Positions 29,917 to 42,794 of a stretch of DNA of 64,000 nucleotides are shown one piece after another. Made by a program: the position numbers and the translations under genes. Numbering within the stretch: position 1 is the stretch's first letter; each line of letters starts with the position of its first letter. The notes beneath the pieces were generated by a model. The model did not search any database. It was not told the DNA's origin and was given only the letters and a program-made list of their open reading frames with translations. This stretch comes from Jeotgalibacillus sp. S-D1 (lineage in GTDB: Bacteria > Bacillota > Bacilli > Bacillales > Jeotgalibacillaceae). The stretch covers positions 1 through 64,000 of the forward strand of contig NZ_SMZR01000008.1 in the NCBI RefSeq assembly GCF_004358665.1, in the 5' to 3' direction.

Positions 29917-31074
29917 ATGGTAAAGAAAAAATGTGTAGCAATGTTATTGGCAGGAGGACAGGGCAGCCGTCTTCATTCGCTTACAAAAAGCATTGCAAAA
30001 CCGGCTGTACCGTTTGGAGGAAAATATCGAATTATTGATTTCACTCTAAGCAACTGTACAAATTCCGGAATCGATACTGTGGGTGTCTTAACTCAATACC
30101 AGCCGCTTGTTTTGAATTCTTATATTGGAATTGGCAGTGCATGGGATTTAGATCGCCGAAATGGCGGGGTTTCAGTATTACCCCCTTACACGGAAGCTTC
30201 AGAAGTTAAATGGTACAGTGGTACAGCAAATGCCATTTATCATAATATGAAATATATTGAGCAATACAATCCGGAATATGTTCTTGTTTTATCCGGTGAT
30301 CATATTTACAAAATGGACTACTCCAAAATGCTTGATTACCATATACAAAATGACTCAGAGGCAACCATTTCGGTTATCGAAGTGCCTTGGGACGAAGCAA
30401 GCCGTTTTGGAATTATGAATACCAATGAAAATTTCGAGATTGAGGAATTTGACGAGAAACCGGCTGAACCAAAAAGCAACCTGGCTTCTATGGGAATCTA
30501 CATTTTTAACTGGAGTTCACTAAAGAATTTCTTAGAGGTGGATAATGTAAATGAAGATTCTTCCCATGACTTCGGCAAAGATCTTATTCCACTATTTTTG
30601 AACGAGGGAAAACGCTTAATGGCCTATCCTTTTGAAGGATACTGGAAAGATGTAGGTACGGTGAAAAGCCTTTGGGAAGCCAATATGGATCTGTTAAATG
30701 AAAATCCAGGTTTAAACCTGTTTGATCATTCCTGGAGAATTTATTCAAGAAACCCTAACCAGCCTCCTCAATTCCTGTCTGATACTTCAGAAGTTCGGGA
30801 ATCATTAATTAATGAAGGCTGCGTTGTCGAAGGGAAAGTAAATTATTCAGTCATTTTCCAGGGCGTTAAAATTCATGAAGGCGCCGAAGTGGAAGAAGCG
30901 GTGATTATGCCGGACGCAGTCATCGGAAAAAATGCTATTGTCCGACGAGCGATCGTACCTGAGAATATTTCCATCCCTGAAGGTTTAACAATCGAGCCTG
31001 AGGATGGATCGGATGATATTATTTTAGTGACAGAAGATATGATTGCGCAATTGCGAAAGGACGTGACAGCATGA
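29917..31074 (+). CDS. glgC: Glucose-1-phosphate adenylyltransferase
   Basis: 385 residues from ATG 29917, ten bases after a GAGGAG site; an upstream ATG at 29899 precedes that site. [16 protein letters not shown] is the nucleotidyltransferase motif and [19 protein letters not shown] follows. It makes ADP-glucose for GlgA and in Bacillaceae works with GlgD. A left-handed beta-helix end is seen ([13 protein letters not shown]). Stop overlaps the glgD start by 4 bases. Confidence 0.94.
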   Translation: MVKKKCVAMLLAGGQGSRLHSLTKSIAKPAVPFGGKYRIIDFTLSNCTNSGIDTVGVLTQYQPLVLNSYIGIGSAWDLDRRNGGVSVLPPYTEASEVKWYSGTANAIYHNMKYIEQYNPEYVLVLSGDHIYKMDYSKMLDYHIQNDSEATISVIEVPWDEASRFGIMNTNENFEIEEFDEKPAEPKSNLASMGIYIFNWSSLKNFLEVDNVNEDSSHDFGKDLIPLFLNEGKRLMAYPFEGYWKDVGTVKSLWEANMDLLNENPGLNLFDHSWRIYSRNPNQPPQFLSDTSEVRESLINEGCVVEGKVNYSVIFQGVKIHEGAEVEEAVIMPDAVIGKNAIVRRAIVPENISIPEGLTIEPEDGSDDIILVTEDMIAQLRKDVTA

Positions 31075-32096
31075 GTCGTTTGTTAGGTGTAATTGATGCT
31101 ACAACTGTTATTGGAGGACTTCAGGATATTTCATTAAACCGTTCAGTGGCTTCTATCCCATTTGCAGGCCGCTACCGGTTCATTGACTTTGTGTTATCCA
31201 ATATGGTGAATTCCGGTGTAGACAGTGTAGCAATTTTTCCAAAGCATCAATACCGATCACTGATGGATCATATCGGTTCAGGTAAGAACTGGGATATGGA
31301 CCGTAAAAAGGATGGATTATTTTTCTTCCCTCCTTTTTACGAACCAAATGAAAACAGCAGTGTTGGCTCATTTGCGCGTCTGGAGCAGCATCTTGACTAC
31401 TTTAAACGCAGCCATCAGGACTATGTATTCATTGCGAACAGCTATGTGATTACAAATGTGGACATTGAAGAAGCACTGGCTGAACATTTAATTCACGATC
31501 ATGATATTACAGAAATTGTGAATCATGACCAGTCTCTTGAGATGTATGTCCTGAAGAAATCCCTGCTGATTGACCTTATTGAAGACCGGAAGAAATCTCA
31601 GTTTATAAGTGTGGCAGACGTGGCCAAGCAGCCATTCCACAATTATAAAATTGGAACATATAATCACCCGGGTTACGCTGCGGTGATGAATTCGATTGAG
31701 GCATATTATAATCACTCTATGGATTTGCTGGATAATACGGTGTGGAACCAGCTGTTCTCCGCTGACCGTCCAGTCTTTACAAAAGTGAAGGACGAGCCGC
31801 CTACGCGCTACTCCTCTTCCTCTGTCGTTACCAACTGTATGGTTGCTAATGGAGCAGTTATCCAGGGGAATGTAGAAAACAGCATTATCTCAAGAGCCGT
31901 AAAAATCGGTCGCGGCTCCATGGTGAAGAACTGTGTTGTCATGCAAAAAAGCCAGATTGGCGAAGGATGTACACTTGAATACGTTATCCTCGACAAAGAT
32001 GTGCGAGTAATGGACGGAGTATCTTTAAAGGGTACACAGGAAAATCCTTTAGTTCTGCGAAAGGGAACAGTTCGTGAAATGGCGGTGAGCAAGTGA
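31071..32096 (+). CDS. glgD: Glucose-1-phosphate adenylyltransferase regulatory subunit
   Basis: 341 residues, homologous to GlgC but with the catalytic N-terminus altered: [20 protein letters not shown] replaces the AGGxGxRL loop, as expected of GlgD. It stimulates GlgC. Starts within the glgC stop (ATGA). Confidence 0.92.
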   Translation: MSRLLGVIDATTVIGGLQDISLNRSVASIPFAGRYRFIDFVLSNMVNSGVDSVAIFPKHQYRSLMDHIGSGKNWDMDRKKDGLFFFPPFYEPNENSSVGSFARLEQHLDYFKRSHQDYVFIANSYVITNVDIEEALAEHLIHDHDITEIVNHDQSLEMYVLKKSLLIDLIEDRKKSQFISVADVAKQPFHNYKIGTYNHPGYAAVMNSIEAYYNHSMDLLDNTVWNQLFSADRPVFTKVKDEPPTRYSSSSVVTNCMVANGAVIQGNVENSIISRAVKIGRGSMVKNCVVMQKSQIGEGCTLEYVILDKDVRVMDGVSLKGTQENPLVLRKGTVREMAVSK

Positions 32097-33538
32097 GAGT
32101 TTTATTTGCAGTATCAGAATGTGCACCATTTGTAAAATCAGGTGGCCTCGGCGATGTAGCCGGGGCTCTTCCTAAAGAATTAAAAAAGCTGGGAACGGAC
32201 GTCCGCGTTATGCTCCCCAAATATTCTTTAATTGGAAGTGACCTGCTGAAAAAAGCAAAAAAGATAACATCCATCACAGTCCAGATTGGCTGGCGGAGGC
32301 AGTATTGCGGGATCGAATCACTTGAATACAACGGCATCACGTATTATCTACTAGATAATGAATATTACTTTAAACGCGATTCTCTGTATGGTCATTTTGA
32401 CGACGGAGAACGTTTTTCGTTTTTTTGCCAGGCTGTATTGGAAGCAATGCCCGTCATTCCCTTTAAAGCGGATTTAATTCACTGCCATGACTGGCATACA
32501 GGTATGATCCCCTACCTTCTGGATCGAAAATACCGCAATGATCCCTACTACCGGGATATGAGAACTGTTTTTACAATTCATAACCTGCAATTCCAGGGTC
32601 TTTTCGCTCCTGAAGTTGGCGGGGAATTATTAAACCTGGAGGATCACTACTATTATTCCGGGGATCTTGAATTTAATGGAGCATTCAGTTTTATGAAGGG
32701 TGCTATCTTAAGTTCCAATGCCATTACGACGGTGAGTCCAACCTATATGGATGAAATTCAAACCCCCTTCTTTGGCGAGCGGCTCGACGGATTACTACGG
32801 GATCAATCGTTTAAACTTCAGGGCATTATAAATGGCATCGATACAGAAAGCTATAATCCGGAAACGGATAAATTAATTGAAGCAAATTATTCAAAGGATC
32901 AGGATTTAGTTGAACATAAATTAAAGAATAAATTGGCTCTCCAACGGGAATTCAATTTGCCGGAATCGGAAAATACACCGATTATTGCCATGGTCACAAG
33001 ATTAACCGAGCAAAAAGGCCTTCCTTTAGTTCAACGAATCATGCATGAGATTCTGGAAGAAGAAGACGTTCAATTTATCGTGTTAGGCAACGGTGAATGG
33101 GAATACGAGGATTACTTTAATTATTTAGCTGGCACTTATCCGAACCAGGCAGGCGTGTTTATTGGCTTCAGTGAGGCCATGGCTCATCGGATTTATGCCG
33201 GTGCAGACTTTTTCCTTATGCCCTCGCTGTTTGAACCTTGCGGATTAAGCCAGTTGATATCTCTGCAATATGGAACTGTGCCGATTGTCCGTGAAACAGG
33301 CGGCCTGAATGATACCGTTCTTGCCTTAAATGAAGAAGAGCTTTCCGGCAATGGTTTCACTTTTGCAAACTACAATGCACATGATATGAAGCATACGATT
33401 AAGCGTGCTTTGTCGTTTTACCATAACAAAGAGGTTTGGTCTGTGTTACAGCAAAATGGCATGTCCGGTGATTACAGCTGGGCTCGATCAGCAGCTGAAT
33501 ACCTAGAGCTTTATTCCAAGCTATCAAGGAGGCCATAA
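32093..33538 (+). CDS. glgA: Glycogen synthase
   Basis: 481 residues, GT5. The N-terminal [13 protein letters not shown] (16-28) binds ADP-glucose; the C-terminal [30 protein letters not shown] is the retaining catalytic Glu region. GTG start overlapping the glgD stop by 4 bases. Adds glucose from ADP-glucose to the growing glucan. Confidence 0.95.
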   Translation: MRVLFAVSECAPFVKSGGLGDVAGALPKELKKLGTDVRVMLPKYSLIGSDLLKKAKKITSITVQIGWRRQYCGIESLEYNGITYYLLDNEYYFKRDSLYGHFDDGERFSFFCQAVLEAMPVIPFKADLIHCHDWHTGMIPYLLDRKYRNDPYYRDMRTVFTIHNLQFQGLFAPEVGGELLNLEDHYYYSGDLEFNGAFSFMKGAILSSNAITTVSPTYMDEIQTPFFGERLDGLLRDQSFKLQGIINGIDTESYNPETDKLIEANYSKDQDLVEHKLKNKLALQREFNLPESENTPIIAMVTRLTEQKGLPLVQRIMHEILEEEDVQFIVLGNGEWEYEDYFNYLAGTYPNQAGVFIGFSEAMAHRIYAGADFFLMPSLFEPCGLSQLISLQYGTVPIVRETGGLNDTVLALNEEELSGNGFTFANYNAHDMKHTIKRALSFYHNKEVWSVLQQNGMSGDYSWARSAAEYLELYSKLSRRP

Positions 33539-33541
33539 GTG

Positions 33542-35941
33542 ATGTTTCATGACAAAGAGCAATTTAAAGCCTCTTATCTTCAAAGACTTGAACAATCGGC
33601 CGGCGTATCGTTTGCCAATTCCTCTCTACAGCACCAATACCAGACGTTAGGGATGATGGTGCGGGAATATGTAAGTACGAACTGGATTGCTTCGAATGAA
33701 GAAACACGTAAAGGCGACCATAAAGAAATTTACTATTTATCAATAGAATTTTTGCTTGGAAGATTGCTTGTCAGTTCACTTATTAATTTAGGTGTAAAGG
33801 AATTGGTTGAAGAAGGATTGCATGATTTGGGAATTGAGCTTGCTGATTTAGAAGAGGCAGAAGCTGATGCTGGTTTGGGCAATGGCGGACTTGGCCGATT
33901 AGCAGCGTGCTTCCTGGACTCAATGGCTTCACTGGAGCTTCCAGGACATGGATATGGAATCCGTTATAAGCATGGTTTATTCGAACAAAAAATCATTGAT
34001 GGCTATCAGGTTGAACTTCCTGAACAATGGTTGCGCAACGGGAACGTTTGGGAAGTGCGAAAACCGGATTTGGCCATTGAGGTGCCGTTTTGGGGAGATG
34101 TGCAGTGGATTGAGAAAAATGGAAAAGTAACGTTTGTTCATGAGCATGCCGAAACGGTCCTAGCTGTTCCTTTTGATATGCCTGTTATTGGCTATAATTC
34201 TGAAAGAGTTAATACGCTTAGACTTTGGGGTGCTGAGCCGGCAAAACATTTCCCTCCACATAAGGACTTCATGCAGTATAAACGGGATACAGAGCAGATT
34301 TCAGAATTTCTATATCCTAATGATGTATCCAACGAAGGCAAGGTCCTGCGCTTAAAACAGCAATATTTTCTGGTGAGAGCAAGTTTAATGAGCATTATCC
34401 GTGACTTTAAGGAAAATCATGATGATTTGTATCATTTTCATGAGCATGTGGCAATTCATATCAATGATACTCACCCGGCGCTGGCGATCCCTGAATTAAT
34501 GAGGATATTTGTGGATGAAGAAGGTATGCGCTGGGAACAGGCGTGGAGTATCGTAACGAACACATTCTCTTATACCAATCATACGATTCTATCAGAAGCA
34601 ATGGAAAAATGGACGATTGAACTCTTTAAACCTCTCTTCCCTCGTATTTATATGATTATTGAAGAGATTAATAAACGCTTTTGCAAGGAGCTGTGGCAGC
34701 AATACCCAGGTGACTGGGACCGGATCGAACAAATGGCGATTATCGCCCATGGCTATGTTAAAATGGCCCATCTATCCATCGTTGGAAGCTACAGTGTAAA
34801 TGGCGTTGCAAAGCTTCATACCGAAATTCTTAAAATGCGGGAAATGAAAAACTTTCATAACTTCTATCCCGATCGATTTAATAACAAAACAAATGGAATT
34901 ACGCACCGTCGCTGGCTGCTGCAGGCAAACCCGGAACTTACTTCGGTCGTCTCAAATGCAATCGGAATTGACTGGATAGCCAACACTGAAAAATTGAAGG
35001 AGCTTTCTTCATTTGCCGGCGATCCATCTTTTCAGCAGGAAGTAGAGCAAATAAAGCAATTTAAAAAGCATGAACTGTCAAGAATCATTTTTGAGCGCAA
35101 CGGCGTTGCCATTGATGAAAATTCGATATTTGATGTTCAGATCAAACGGCTTCATGCTTATAAACGGCAGCTGTTAAATGTGCTTCATATTATGCATCTT
35201 TACAACCGGATGAAAGAAGATTCCTCCTTTAAGCCTTACCCAAGAACCTTTATTTTTGGGGCAAAAGCGGCTCCAGGCTATGACTATGCTAAAAAAGTGA
35301 TTAAGCTTATGCATTCCGTTGCAAACATTGTCAATCGTGATCCGGTAACGAAGGACTTTATTAAAATTATTTTTCTGGAAAACTACAGTGTTTCTCTGGC
35401 TGAAAAGATTATTCCCGCTACCAATATCAGCGAACAAATCTCCACTGCCAGCAAGGAAGCATCCGGCACTGGCAATATGAAGTTTATGATGAACGGAGCA
35501 ATTACACTCGGCACCCTGGATGGAGCAAATGTAGAAATTGGTGATTTAGTAGGTCCCGAAAACATCTTTATTTTCGGTTTAAAGGCAGAGCAGGTTATGG
35601 CCTATGAGAAGAATGGCGGATATCACTCCTACGATTACTATCATAATGACCGACGCATAAAACAAGTGGTAGATCAGCTTACTTCGGGATTTTTCCGTGA
35701 TTCTTATTATGATTTTGAATCCATATCCGACTCACTGCTAATGGAGAACGATCAATACTTTCTTCTAAAAGATTTCTCAGCTTATACCGAGGCGCAGGAA
35801 GAAGTTGCCGCTTCATACAGCGACCGAAAAAAATGGCTTGAAATGAGCATACATAATATTGCTCAATCAGGGTTTTTCTCAAGTGACCGTACTGTGGCGG
35901 AATACGCAAAAAACATTTGGAATGTTCATTCCAATAGATAG
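33542..35941 (+). CDS. glgP: Glycogen phosphorylase
   Basis: 799 residues from ATG 33542; a GTG one codon earlier is also well placed after AAGGAGG. DAGLGNGGLGRLAACFLDSMA and the PLP-lysine segment GTGNMKFMMNGAITLGTLDG are diagnostic. It releases glucose-1-phosphate from glycogen. Last gene of the operon, ended by a strong bidirectional terminator. Confidence 0.95.
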   Translation: MFHDKEQFKASYLQRLEQSAGVSFANSSLQHQYQTLGMMVREYVSTNWIASNEETRKGDHKEIYYLSIEFLLGRLLVSSLINLGVKELVEEGLHDLGIELADLEEAEADAGLGNGGLGRLAACFLDSMASLELPGHGYGIRYKHGLFEQKIIDGYQVELPEQWLRNGNVWEVRKPDLAIEVPFWGDVQWIEKNGKVTFVHEHAETVLAVPFDMPVIGYNSERVNTLRLWGAEPAKHFPPHKDFMQYKRDTEQISEFLYPNDVSNEGKVLRLKQQYFLVRASLMSIIRDFKENHDDLYHFHEHVAIHINDTHPALAIPELMRIFVDEEGMRWEQAWSIVTNTFSYTNHTILSEAMEKWTIELFKPLFPRIYMIIEEINKRFCKELWQQYPGDWDRIEQMAIIAHGYVKMAHLSIVGSYSVNGVAKLHTEILKMREMKNFHNFYPDRFNNKTNGITHRRWLLQANPELTSVVSNAIGIDWIANTEKLKELSSFAGDPSFQQEVEQIKQFKKHELSRIIFERNGVAIDENSIFDVQIKRLHAYKRQLLNVLHIMHLYNRMKEDSSFKPYPRTFIFGAKAAPGYDYAKKVIKLMHSVANIVNRDPVTKDFIKIIFLENYSVSLAEKIIPATNISEQISTASKEASGTGNMKFMMNGAITLGTLDGANVEIGDLVGPENIFIFGLKAEQVMAYEKNGGYHSYDYYHNDRRIKQVVDQLTSGFFRDSYYDFESISDSLLMENDQYFLLKDFSAYTEAQEEVAASYSDRKKWLEMSIHNIAQSGFFSSDRTVAEYAKNIWNVHSNR

Positions 35942-35950
35942 GATAATAGT

Positions 35951-35987
35951 AAAAATCCTGACTGAATCGCTCAGTCAGGATTTTTTT
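35951..35987. terminator. Bidirectional terminator between glgP and camS
   Basis: ATCCTGACTGA / TCAGTCAGGAT with a short loop, five A before and seven T after, serving both convergent transcripts. Confidence 0.92.
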
Positions 35988-36015
35988 AGTTCAATTTTAA
36001 GGAAATCTATGAATT

Positions 36016-37230
36016 TTATTGTTCATAAATGTGGACAAACGGCTCAGTTTCATCCGGTTTTTTTATTATTAAAGCTTCCGGTCCATTGACAGAGGTTATG
36101 TTTACTTCAATATTAAAATAAGGCGGAAATTGATCCATAATCCGTCCTGCTACAAATTGTGTAAAGCCGATTATTTCTGCCTTGCCATAGAACTGAATCG
36201 GGATATCAATATTTAGAAGCGACATTTGGTCTCCCTGGTATAACCCTCTCCCTATTACACTATTAAAATTAGGAAAATAGGATTCAACATCTTGTTTAAA
36301 ATTCAAAAAAGAAGTTTCATCGTCACGGAAGTTATCATTTGCTTCTGAAGATGGAAATAATACATAGTTTTCATTCATGGAACTCCAATCTCCTAAGCTA
36401 TCATCTCCACCGTCAGCAGACGCATAGGAAATAAAGTTCCCCGGAACGACCGAGCTTTTCGGTTCTTGTTTAAACAGAGCAACAGTGATTGGAATATCAG
36501 CCAAATCCGCTTTTTCCGGATCCTCTGCAGCCATTGCCCGTATACGCTTCACTACCTCCTGGCCGATCTTTTCGCCTTCTGCTTTAAGTTCATCAGCCGG
36601 TATCGCCTCTTCGTATGTAGGCCCAAAAGGATCATTATCATTTTGATAGTAGTATACGGAATTTAAGGCCAGCCCGATAACCATTCCACCAAGCCGCACC
36701 TTGCTTTCATCTTCATCCGATTTTATAAAATAGTTGTGTTCCAGAATATGAGCAAGATAAATTGGACTGTTTTTTGCCCGCTCGGCACGAGAGCCTTCCC
36801 CGTTATCTATCGGATTAAGACCCAAATTTTCCTCTGGCTTCATCTCGCTCTCTTTCAGCTGAGATTCATTTAGCTCCCGTGACAGCCAATTTGTAATGGT
36901 ATCACTTTCCAAAAAGTTGCCTGACTGAAAGAAATAGTCATCAGGAGAGAACTCACGCTGAGCGATTCTCATTAATCCGCTTTCTAATTCCGCAACATCA
37001 TAATTCGTATTAATATTATTTACAACCATTCCTCTCGAAGGAGAAGGCTCAAAAGGCAGCAGTGTCTTGTAATAATCCTCCGAAATTTGATAGTTTGGAA
37101 TAATCACTGACTGGTCCTCTGTCTTTTCAGGGGCATTTTCCTGTATTACCTCATCCTCTTGCTTAAAAGACGGCATACAGCCGCCTAACAGCAAGGCAGC
37201 TCCCAACGCTGATGCTACCCATTTTTTCAT
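36016..37230 (-). CDS. camS: CamS/YerH sex-pheromone lipoprotein family
   Basis: 404 residues. A lipoprotein signal is clear: MKKWVASALGAALLLGGC with the lipidated Cys18. The family in Enterococcus and Staphylococcus contributes its signal peptide as the cAM373-type pheromone; the mature protein's role is unknown. The gene follows ligA by a short gap as yerH does in B. subtilis. Confidence 0.9.
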   Translation of the reverse strand: MKKWVASALGAALLLGGCMPSFKQEDEVIQENAPEKTEDQSVIIPNYQISEDYYKTLLPFEPSPSRGMVVNNINTNYDVAELESGLMRIAQREFSPDDYFFQSGNFLESDTITNWLSRELNESQLKESEMKPEENLGLNPIDNGEGSRAERAKNSPIYLAHILEHNYFIKSDEDESKVRLGGMVIGLALNSVYYYQNDNDPFGPTYEEAIPADELKAEGEKIGQEVVKRIRAMAAEDPEKADLADIPITVALFKQEPKSSVVPGNFISYASADGGDDSLGDWSSMNENYVLFPSSEANDNFRDDETSFLNFKQDVESYFPNFNSVIGRGLYQGDQMSLLNIDIPIQFYGKAEIIGFTQFVAGRIMDQFPPYFNIEVNITSVNGPEALIIKKPDETEPFVHIYEQ

Positions 37231-37237
37231 GTATACA

Positions 37238-39259
<2,022 letters not shown>

Positions 39260-39267
39260 TCATCCTC

Positions 39268-41508
39268 TCATCCTGTCACTTTTTTTACGGGCGCAAATTT
39301 TGCCAGGAGACGTTTAACTCCGGTCGGGCTTGGAAATGCGATATCAAGCTCCATGGAATCTCCTTCGCCTTTTACACTGACGACCGTGCCTGTCCCCCAT
39401 TTGCCATGTTCAGCTTTATCTCCAACCATCCAGCCAATGCCGCTGCCGCCGGTCGCTTTTGGCGCTGGGCGGCTGACAGGTTTTCTCTCAGCAGGACGGC
39501 TCTTGCCATATGCGCCTCCCCCGCTTCTCCCGCTCATTCCAAATGGATTGGAGGCTTCTTTTTTCATTGGCTCCTCCATTAATTCAGATGGGATTTCGGC
39601 TATGAAGCGAGAAACAGGGTTCATATTGGTTCGGCCAAACAATGTTCTCATTTGTGCGTTTGAAATAAATAATTCTTCCTCGGCTCTTGTAATGCCAACA
39701 TAGGCAAGACGGCGTTCTTCCTCCATCTCAACTTCTTCCATTAGAGAACGGCTGTGGGGAAATACACCTTCTTCAAGCCCGATCAGGAATACAATCGGAA
39801 ACTCAAGACCCTTTGCAGAGTGGAGGGTCATTAAAGTAACAAGCTCCGATGAAGTTTCCTCTTTATCTAATTGATCAATATCAGCCACCAATGCAAGATC
39901 TGTCAGGAACGCTACTAAGCTTTTGTCTTCACTTGCTTCTTCAAATGCTTTTGTAACGGATAAAAATTCATCAATATTTTCCAGTCTGCTTTGTGCTTCA
40001 ATTGTTTTTTCTGCCCTTAAGGCTTCCCGGTATCCGGACTTTTCAATAATATCTTCAACCAATTCTGTTACAGAAAGATATTCCTGCATTTGAGTGAAGT
40101 TGGTAATAAAATCACGGAACTCCATAACGGTTTTGGTTATTTTAGGGCTGATGCCGATAAAATCCCCCAATGCGAGCGCTTCATACATCGACATATCATT
40201 ATCTCTGGCGTAATTGCCAATGCGATCCACAGATGTCGCTCCGACTCCGCGCTTTGGAACGTTGATAATTCTTGTTAAACTGATATCATCAGCAGGATTT
40301 GCTACAAGCCGCAAATAAGCAAGAATATCTTTAATTTCTTTGCGATCATAGAACTTTGTTCCTCCAACAATCGTATACTCGATGTTGGATTTCATTAAAA
40401 CTTCCTCCATTACACGCGACTGGGCGTTTGTGCGATAAAGAATGGCAAAATCAGACCGTTTTCTTTTTCCAGACTGTACCAGTTCGTTAATTTTTCCTGC
40501 TACAAACTGGGCTTCCGCCTGCTCGCTGTCCGCACGGTAATAATTGATTTTCTGGCCGTCATCATTTTCAGTCCAAAGATTTTTCGGCTTCCGGTTAGGA
40601 TTGTTCTGGATCACCTGATTGGCTGCATCCAGAATTTTTTTGGTGGATCGGTAGTTCTGCTCCAACAGTATTACCTGTGCATTCGGATAGTCCTTCTCAA
40701 ACGACATAATATTGGCTATATCCGCTCCGCGCCAGCGGTAAATTGACTGGTCGGAATCCCCTACCACACATAAATTCTTAAAACGGGAAGCAAGCTGTTT
40801 TACAAGCATATATTGTGCGCGATTTGTATCCTGATATTCATCCACATGGATATATTGGAATTTACGCTGGTAAAATTCCAAGACCTCTGGGATCCGCTCA
40901 AATAAATGAATGGTCTGCATGATTAAATCATCAAAATCCAGGGCGGAGTTTTTACGAAGCCGCTTCTGGTATTCTGTAAAAATTTCACTGATGGTTTCCT
41001 CATAATAGCTGCCAGTATCCTTCGCAAATTGCTCTGGCGTGATCAGTTCATTTTTCGCTGAACTGATTACGGATAAGATTCCTCTTGGTTCAAATTTTTT
41101 CGGGTCCAGGTTTTTATCCTTTAGAATGCTTTTAACAACAGACTGCTGATCTGTTGAATCCAAAATCGTAAAGTTTCGATTATAGCCGATGCGGTCAATA
41201 TCTCTTCGCAGAATTCGAACACACATGGAGTGGAAGGTTGAGATCCAAACATTTTCAGCCGCGCCGCCTAAAATGGTTCCTACCCGGTTTTTCATTTCTC
41301 TTGCTGCTTTATTCGTAAAGGTAATGGCTAATATATTGTAGGGAGCTACTCCCTTTTCAATCATAAGATAAGCGATGCGGTGCGTGAGCACCCTTGTTTT
41401 TCCGGAGCCGGCTCCGGCCATAATTAAAAGAGGGCCGTCCGTTGCTTTAATTGCCTTTGCTTGCTCAGGGTTCATTCCCTTTAATAATCGATCTGTTAAA
41501 AATTGCAT
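39268..41508 (-). CDS. pcrA: ATP-dependent DNA helicase PcrA
   Basis: 746 residues, UvrD/Rep superfamily 1A. Walker A AGAGSGKT is at 31-38, Walker B is HVDEYQDTN, and the QxxR region is [16 protein letters not shown]. The C-terminal linker and Tudor-like end are typical (ends [10 protein letters not shown]). Acts in repair, rolling-circle replication and removal of RecA or RNA polymerase. GAGGTGGTGAGGG precedes the ATG. A LexA box overlaps its promoter. Confidence 0.96.
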   Translation of the reverse strand: MQFLTDRLLKGMNPEQAKAIKATDGPLLIMAGAGSGKTRVLTHRIAYLMIEKGVAPYNILAITFTNKAAREMKNRVGTILGGAAENVWISTFHSMCVRILRRDIDRIGYNRNFTILDSTDQQSVVKSILKDKNLDPKKFEPRGILSVISSAKNELITPEQFAKDTGSYYEETISEIFTEYQKRLRKNSALDFDDLIMQTIHLFERIPEVLEFYQRKFQYIHVDEYQDTNRAQYMLVKQLASRFKNLCVVGDSDQSIYRWRGADIANIMSFEKDYPNAQVILLEQNYRSTKKILDAANQVIQNNPNRKPKNLWTENDDGQKINYYRADSEQAEAQFVAGKINELVQSGKRKRSDFAILYRTNAQSRVMEEVLMKSNIEYTIVGGTKFYDRKEIKDILAYLRLVANPADDISLTRIINVPKRGVGATSVDRIGNYARDNDMSMYEALALGDFIGISPKITKTVMEFRDFITNFTQMQEYLSVTELVEDIIEKSGYREALRAEKTIEAQSRLENIDEFLSVTKAFEEASEDKSLVAFLTDLALVADIDQLDKEETSSELVTLMTLHSAKGLEFPIVFLIGLEEGVFPHSRSLMEEVEMEEERRLAYVGITRAEEELFISNAQMRTLFGRTNMNPVSRFIAEIPSELMEEPMKKEASNPFGMSGRSGGGAYGKSRPAERKPVSRPAPKATGGSGIGWMVGDKAEHGKWGTGTVVSVKGEGDSMELDIAFPSPTGVKRLLAKFAPVKKVTG

Positions 41509-41521
41509 TCCCTCACCACCT

Positions 41522-41565
41522 CGAACATTTGTTCTTATTATAAAGTATAATCGCTATTTTTTCAC
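41522..41565 (-). promoter_or_regulatory. SOS-controlled promoter of pcrA-ligA-camS inside the pcrB 3' end
   Basis: On the minus strand GTGAAA (41560-41565), 17 bases, TATAAT (41537-41542), followed directly by AGAACAAATGTTCG (41522-41535), a GAAC-N4-GTTC LexA box with one flank mismatch. The -35 falls within the last codons of pcrB. LexA control of pcrA is, from memory, known in B. subtilis. Confidence 0.75.
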
Positions 41566-42234
41566 GATTGTTTTTAACGCTTCAGGTAAATTCTCATAAA
41601 TTAAATTGCCTACAACGATAACATCTGCCCATTGTGCCATTTCTTCCGCTTTGTTCCGGGATGTAATTCCCCCACCGTAAAAAAATACTGCTTTGGAAAG
41701 CTCATTAGATACAGCTTTTACAATATCCGGGTCTCCGTACATTCCACTGTATTCCAAATAAAAAATAGGAAGATGAAATAACCGCTCACTCATTCGCGCA
41801 TGAGCGATTACATCATCTTTCGTTAAATTGGCATCAGCCTGCGTCAGTTTTGCTGCCTTGCAATCGGGATTAACAATACAATAGCCTTCTGCCATTATTT
41901 CCTCCCAATTCATTAAGTCTCCGTGCTCTTTTAGTGCTTTATGATGTAAACCGGTAATCCACTGAGGATCAGTCGAATTTAATACGGTTGGAATAAAATA
42001 TAAGTCAAATCCAGGGGTAACCGATTCAAGATTGGACACTTCAAGAACGCATGGAACGGTATAGCGGCGAATTCTCGCCATTAAGTCCAGTACGTTTTCC
42101 AGTGTAACACCGTCCGATCCTCCAATCATCACGGCATCTGTTCCAGATTCACAGATCTTTTCAAGCTGTTCGTCTGAAATCTCCTTATTCGGATCTAGTT
42201 TAAACACATGATTCCATTCCTGGATGTCATACAT
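41554..42234 (-). CDS. pcrB: Heptaprenylglyceryl phosphate synthase PcrB
   Basis: 226 residues, TIM-barrel prenyltransferase. [10 protein letters not shown] near the start, MIGGSDGVT, the YFIPTVLNS block and YLEYSGMYG are typical. It joins heptaprenyl diphosphate to glycerol-1-phosphate, making an archaeal-type ether lipid that B. subtilis later modifies. GGAGGATG precedes the ATG. Confidence 0.92.
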   Translation of the reverse strand: MYDIQEWNHVFKLDPNKEISDEQLEKICESGTDAVMIGGSDGVTLENVLDLMARIRRYTVPCVLEVSNLESVTPGFDLYFIPTVLNSTDPQWITGLHHKALKEHGDLMNWEEIMAEGYCIVNPDCKAAKLTQADANLTKDDVIAHARMSERLFHLPIFYLEYSGMYGDPDIVKAVSNELSKAVFFYGGGITSRNKAEEMAQWADVIVVGNLIYENLPEALKTIVKK

Positions 42235-42395
42235 GGTGCATCCTCCATTTCATTACGTTCCTATTAAACTTTATCCGTACCATTATAGCATCGTTGGAGT
42301 GAAGCTTAAAGCATCGGACAGAAGAACAAATATTGGGATAACGAAAAAAATCATTTACTGTGAAAAAATAAAAATTGAGACTGATAAACCTAACC

Positions 42396-42440
42396 AAAAA
42401 GAATGCCCTGTCGAACAAAAACATGTTCGGCAGGGCATTC
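42396..42440 (-). terminator. Terminator of yerC
   Basis: GAATGCCCTG-CGAACA / TGTTCG-CAGGGCATTC with one mismatch and a T5 tract on the minus strand. It separates yerC from pcrB. Confidence 0.88.
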
Positions 42441-42455
42441 TCTTTGAATTACTAT

Positions 42456-42770
42456 CTATTTCGTTTCTTTTACATCCTCTTCCTGGTGAACGCGTGCCAG
42501 GACAAGGGCATAGGTATCATTTCCATAGTTTAAACAGCGCTTAACACGTGAAATTGTGGCTGTGCTGGCACCTGTTTCTGTTTCGATTTTGTGATAGGTT
42601 TTGCCTTCACGAAGCATCCTTGCAACTTCAAGACGCTGGGCCAGGGACTGAATTTCATTTATCGTGCATAGATCATCAAAAAATCGGTAGCATTCATCCA
42701 GATCTTTTAAAGAAAGAACAGCGTTAAACAGTTGATCTAATTCTTTCCCTCGTAGTTTATCGATTTGCAT
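42456..42770 (-). CDS. yerC: YerC/YecD family TrpR-like regulator
   Basis: 104 residues. A TrpR-type helix-turn-helix is visible: AQRLEVARMLREGKTYHKIE, then TGASTATISRVKRCLNYG. Targets are not known. The GGAGTCG site before the ATG is weak. Lies 24 bases after yerB, so probably co-transcribed. Confidence 0.9.
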   Translation of the reverse strand: MQIDKLRGKELDQLFNAVLSLKDLDECYRFFDDLCTINEIQSLAQRLEVARMLREGKTYHKIETETGASTATISRVKRCLNYGNDTYALVLARVHQEEDVKETK

Positions 42771-42794
42771 AATATAGGAACGACTCCTTTAATG

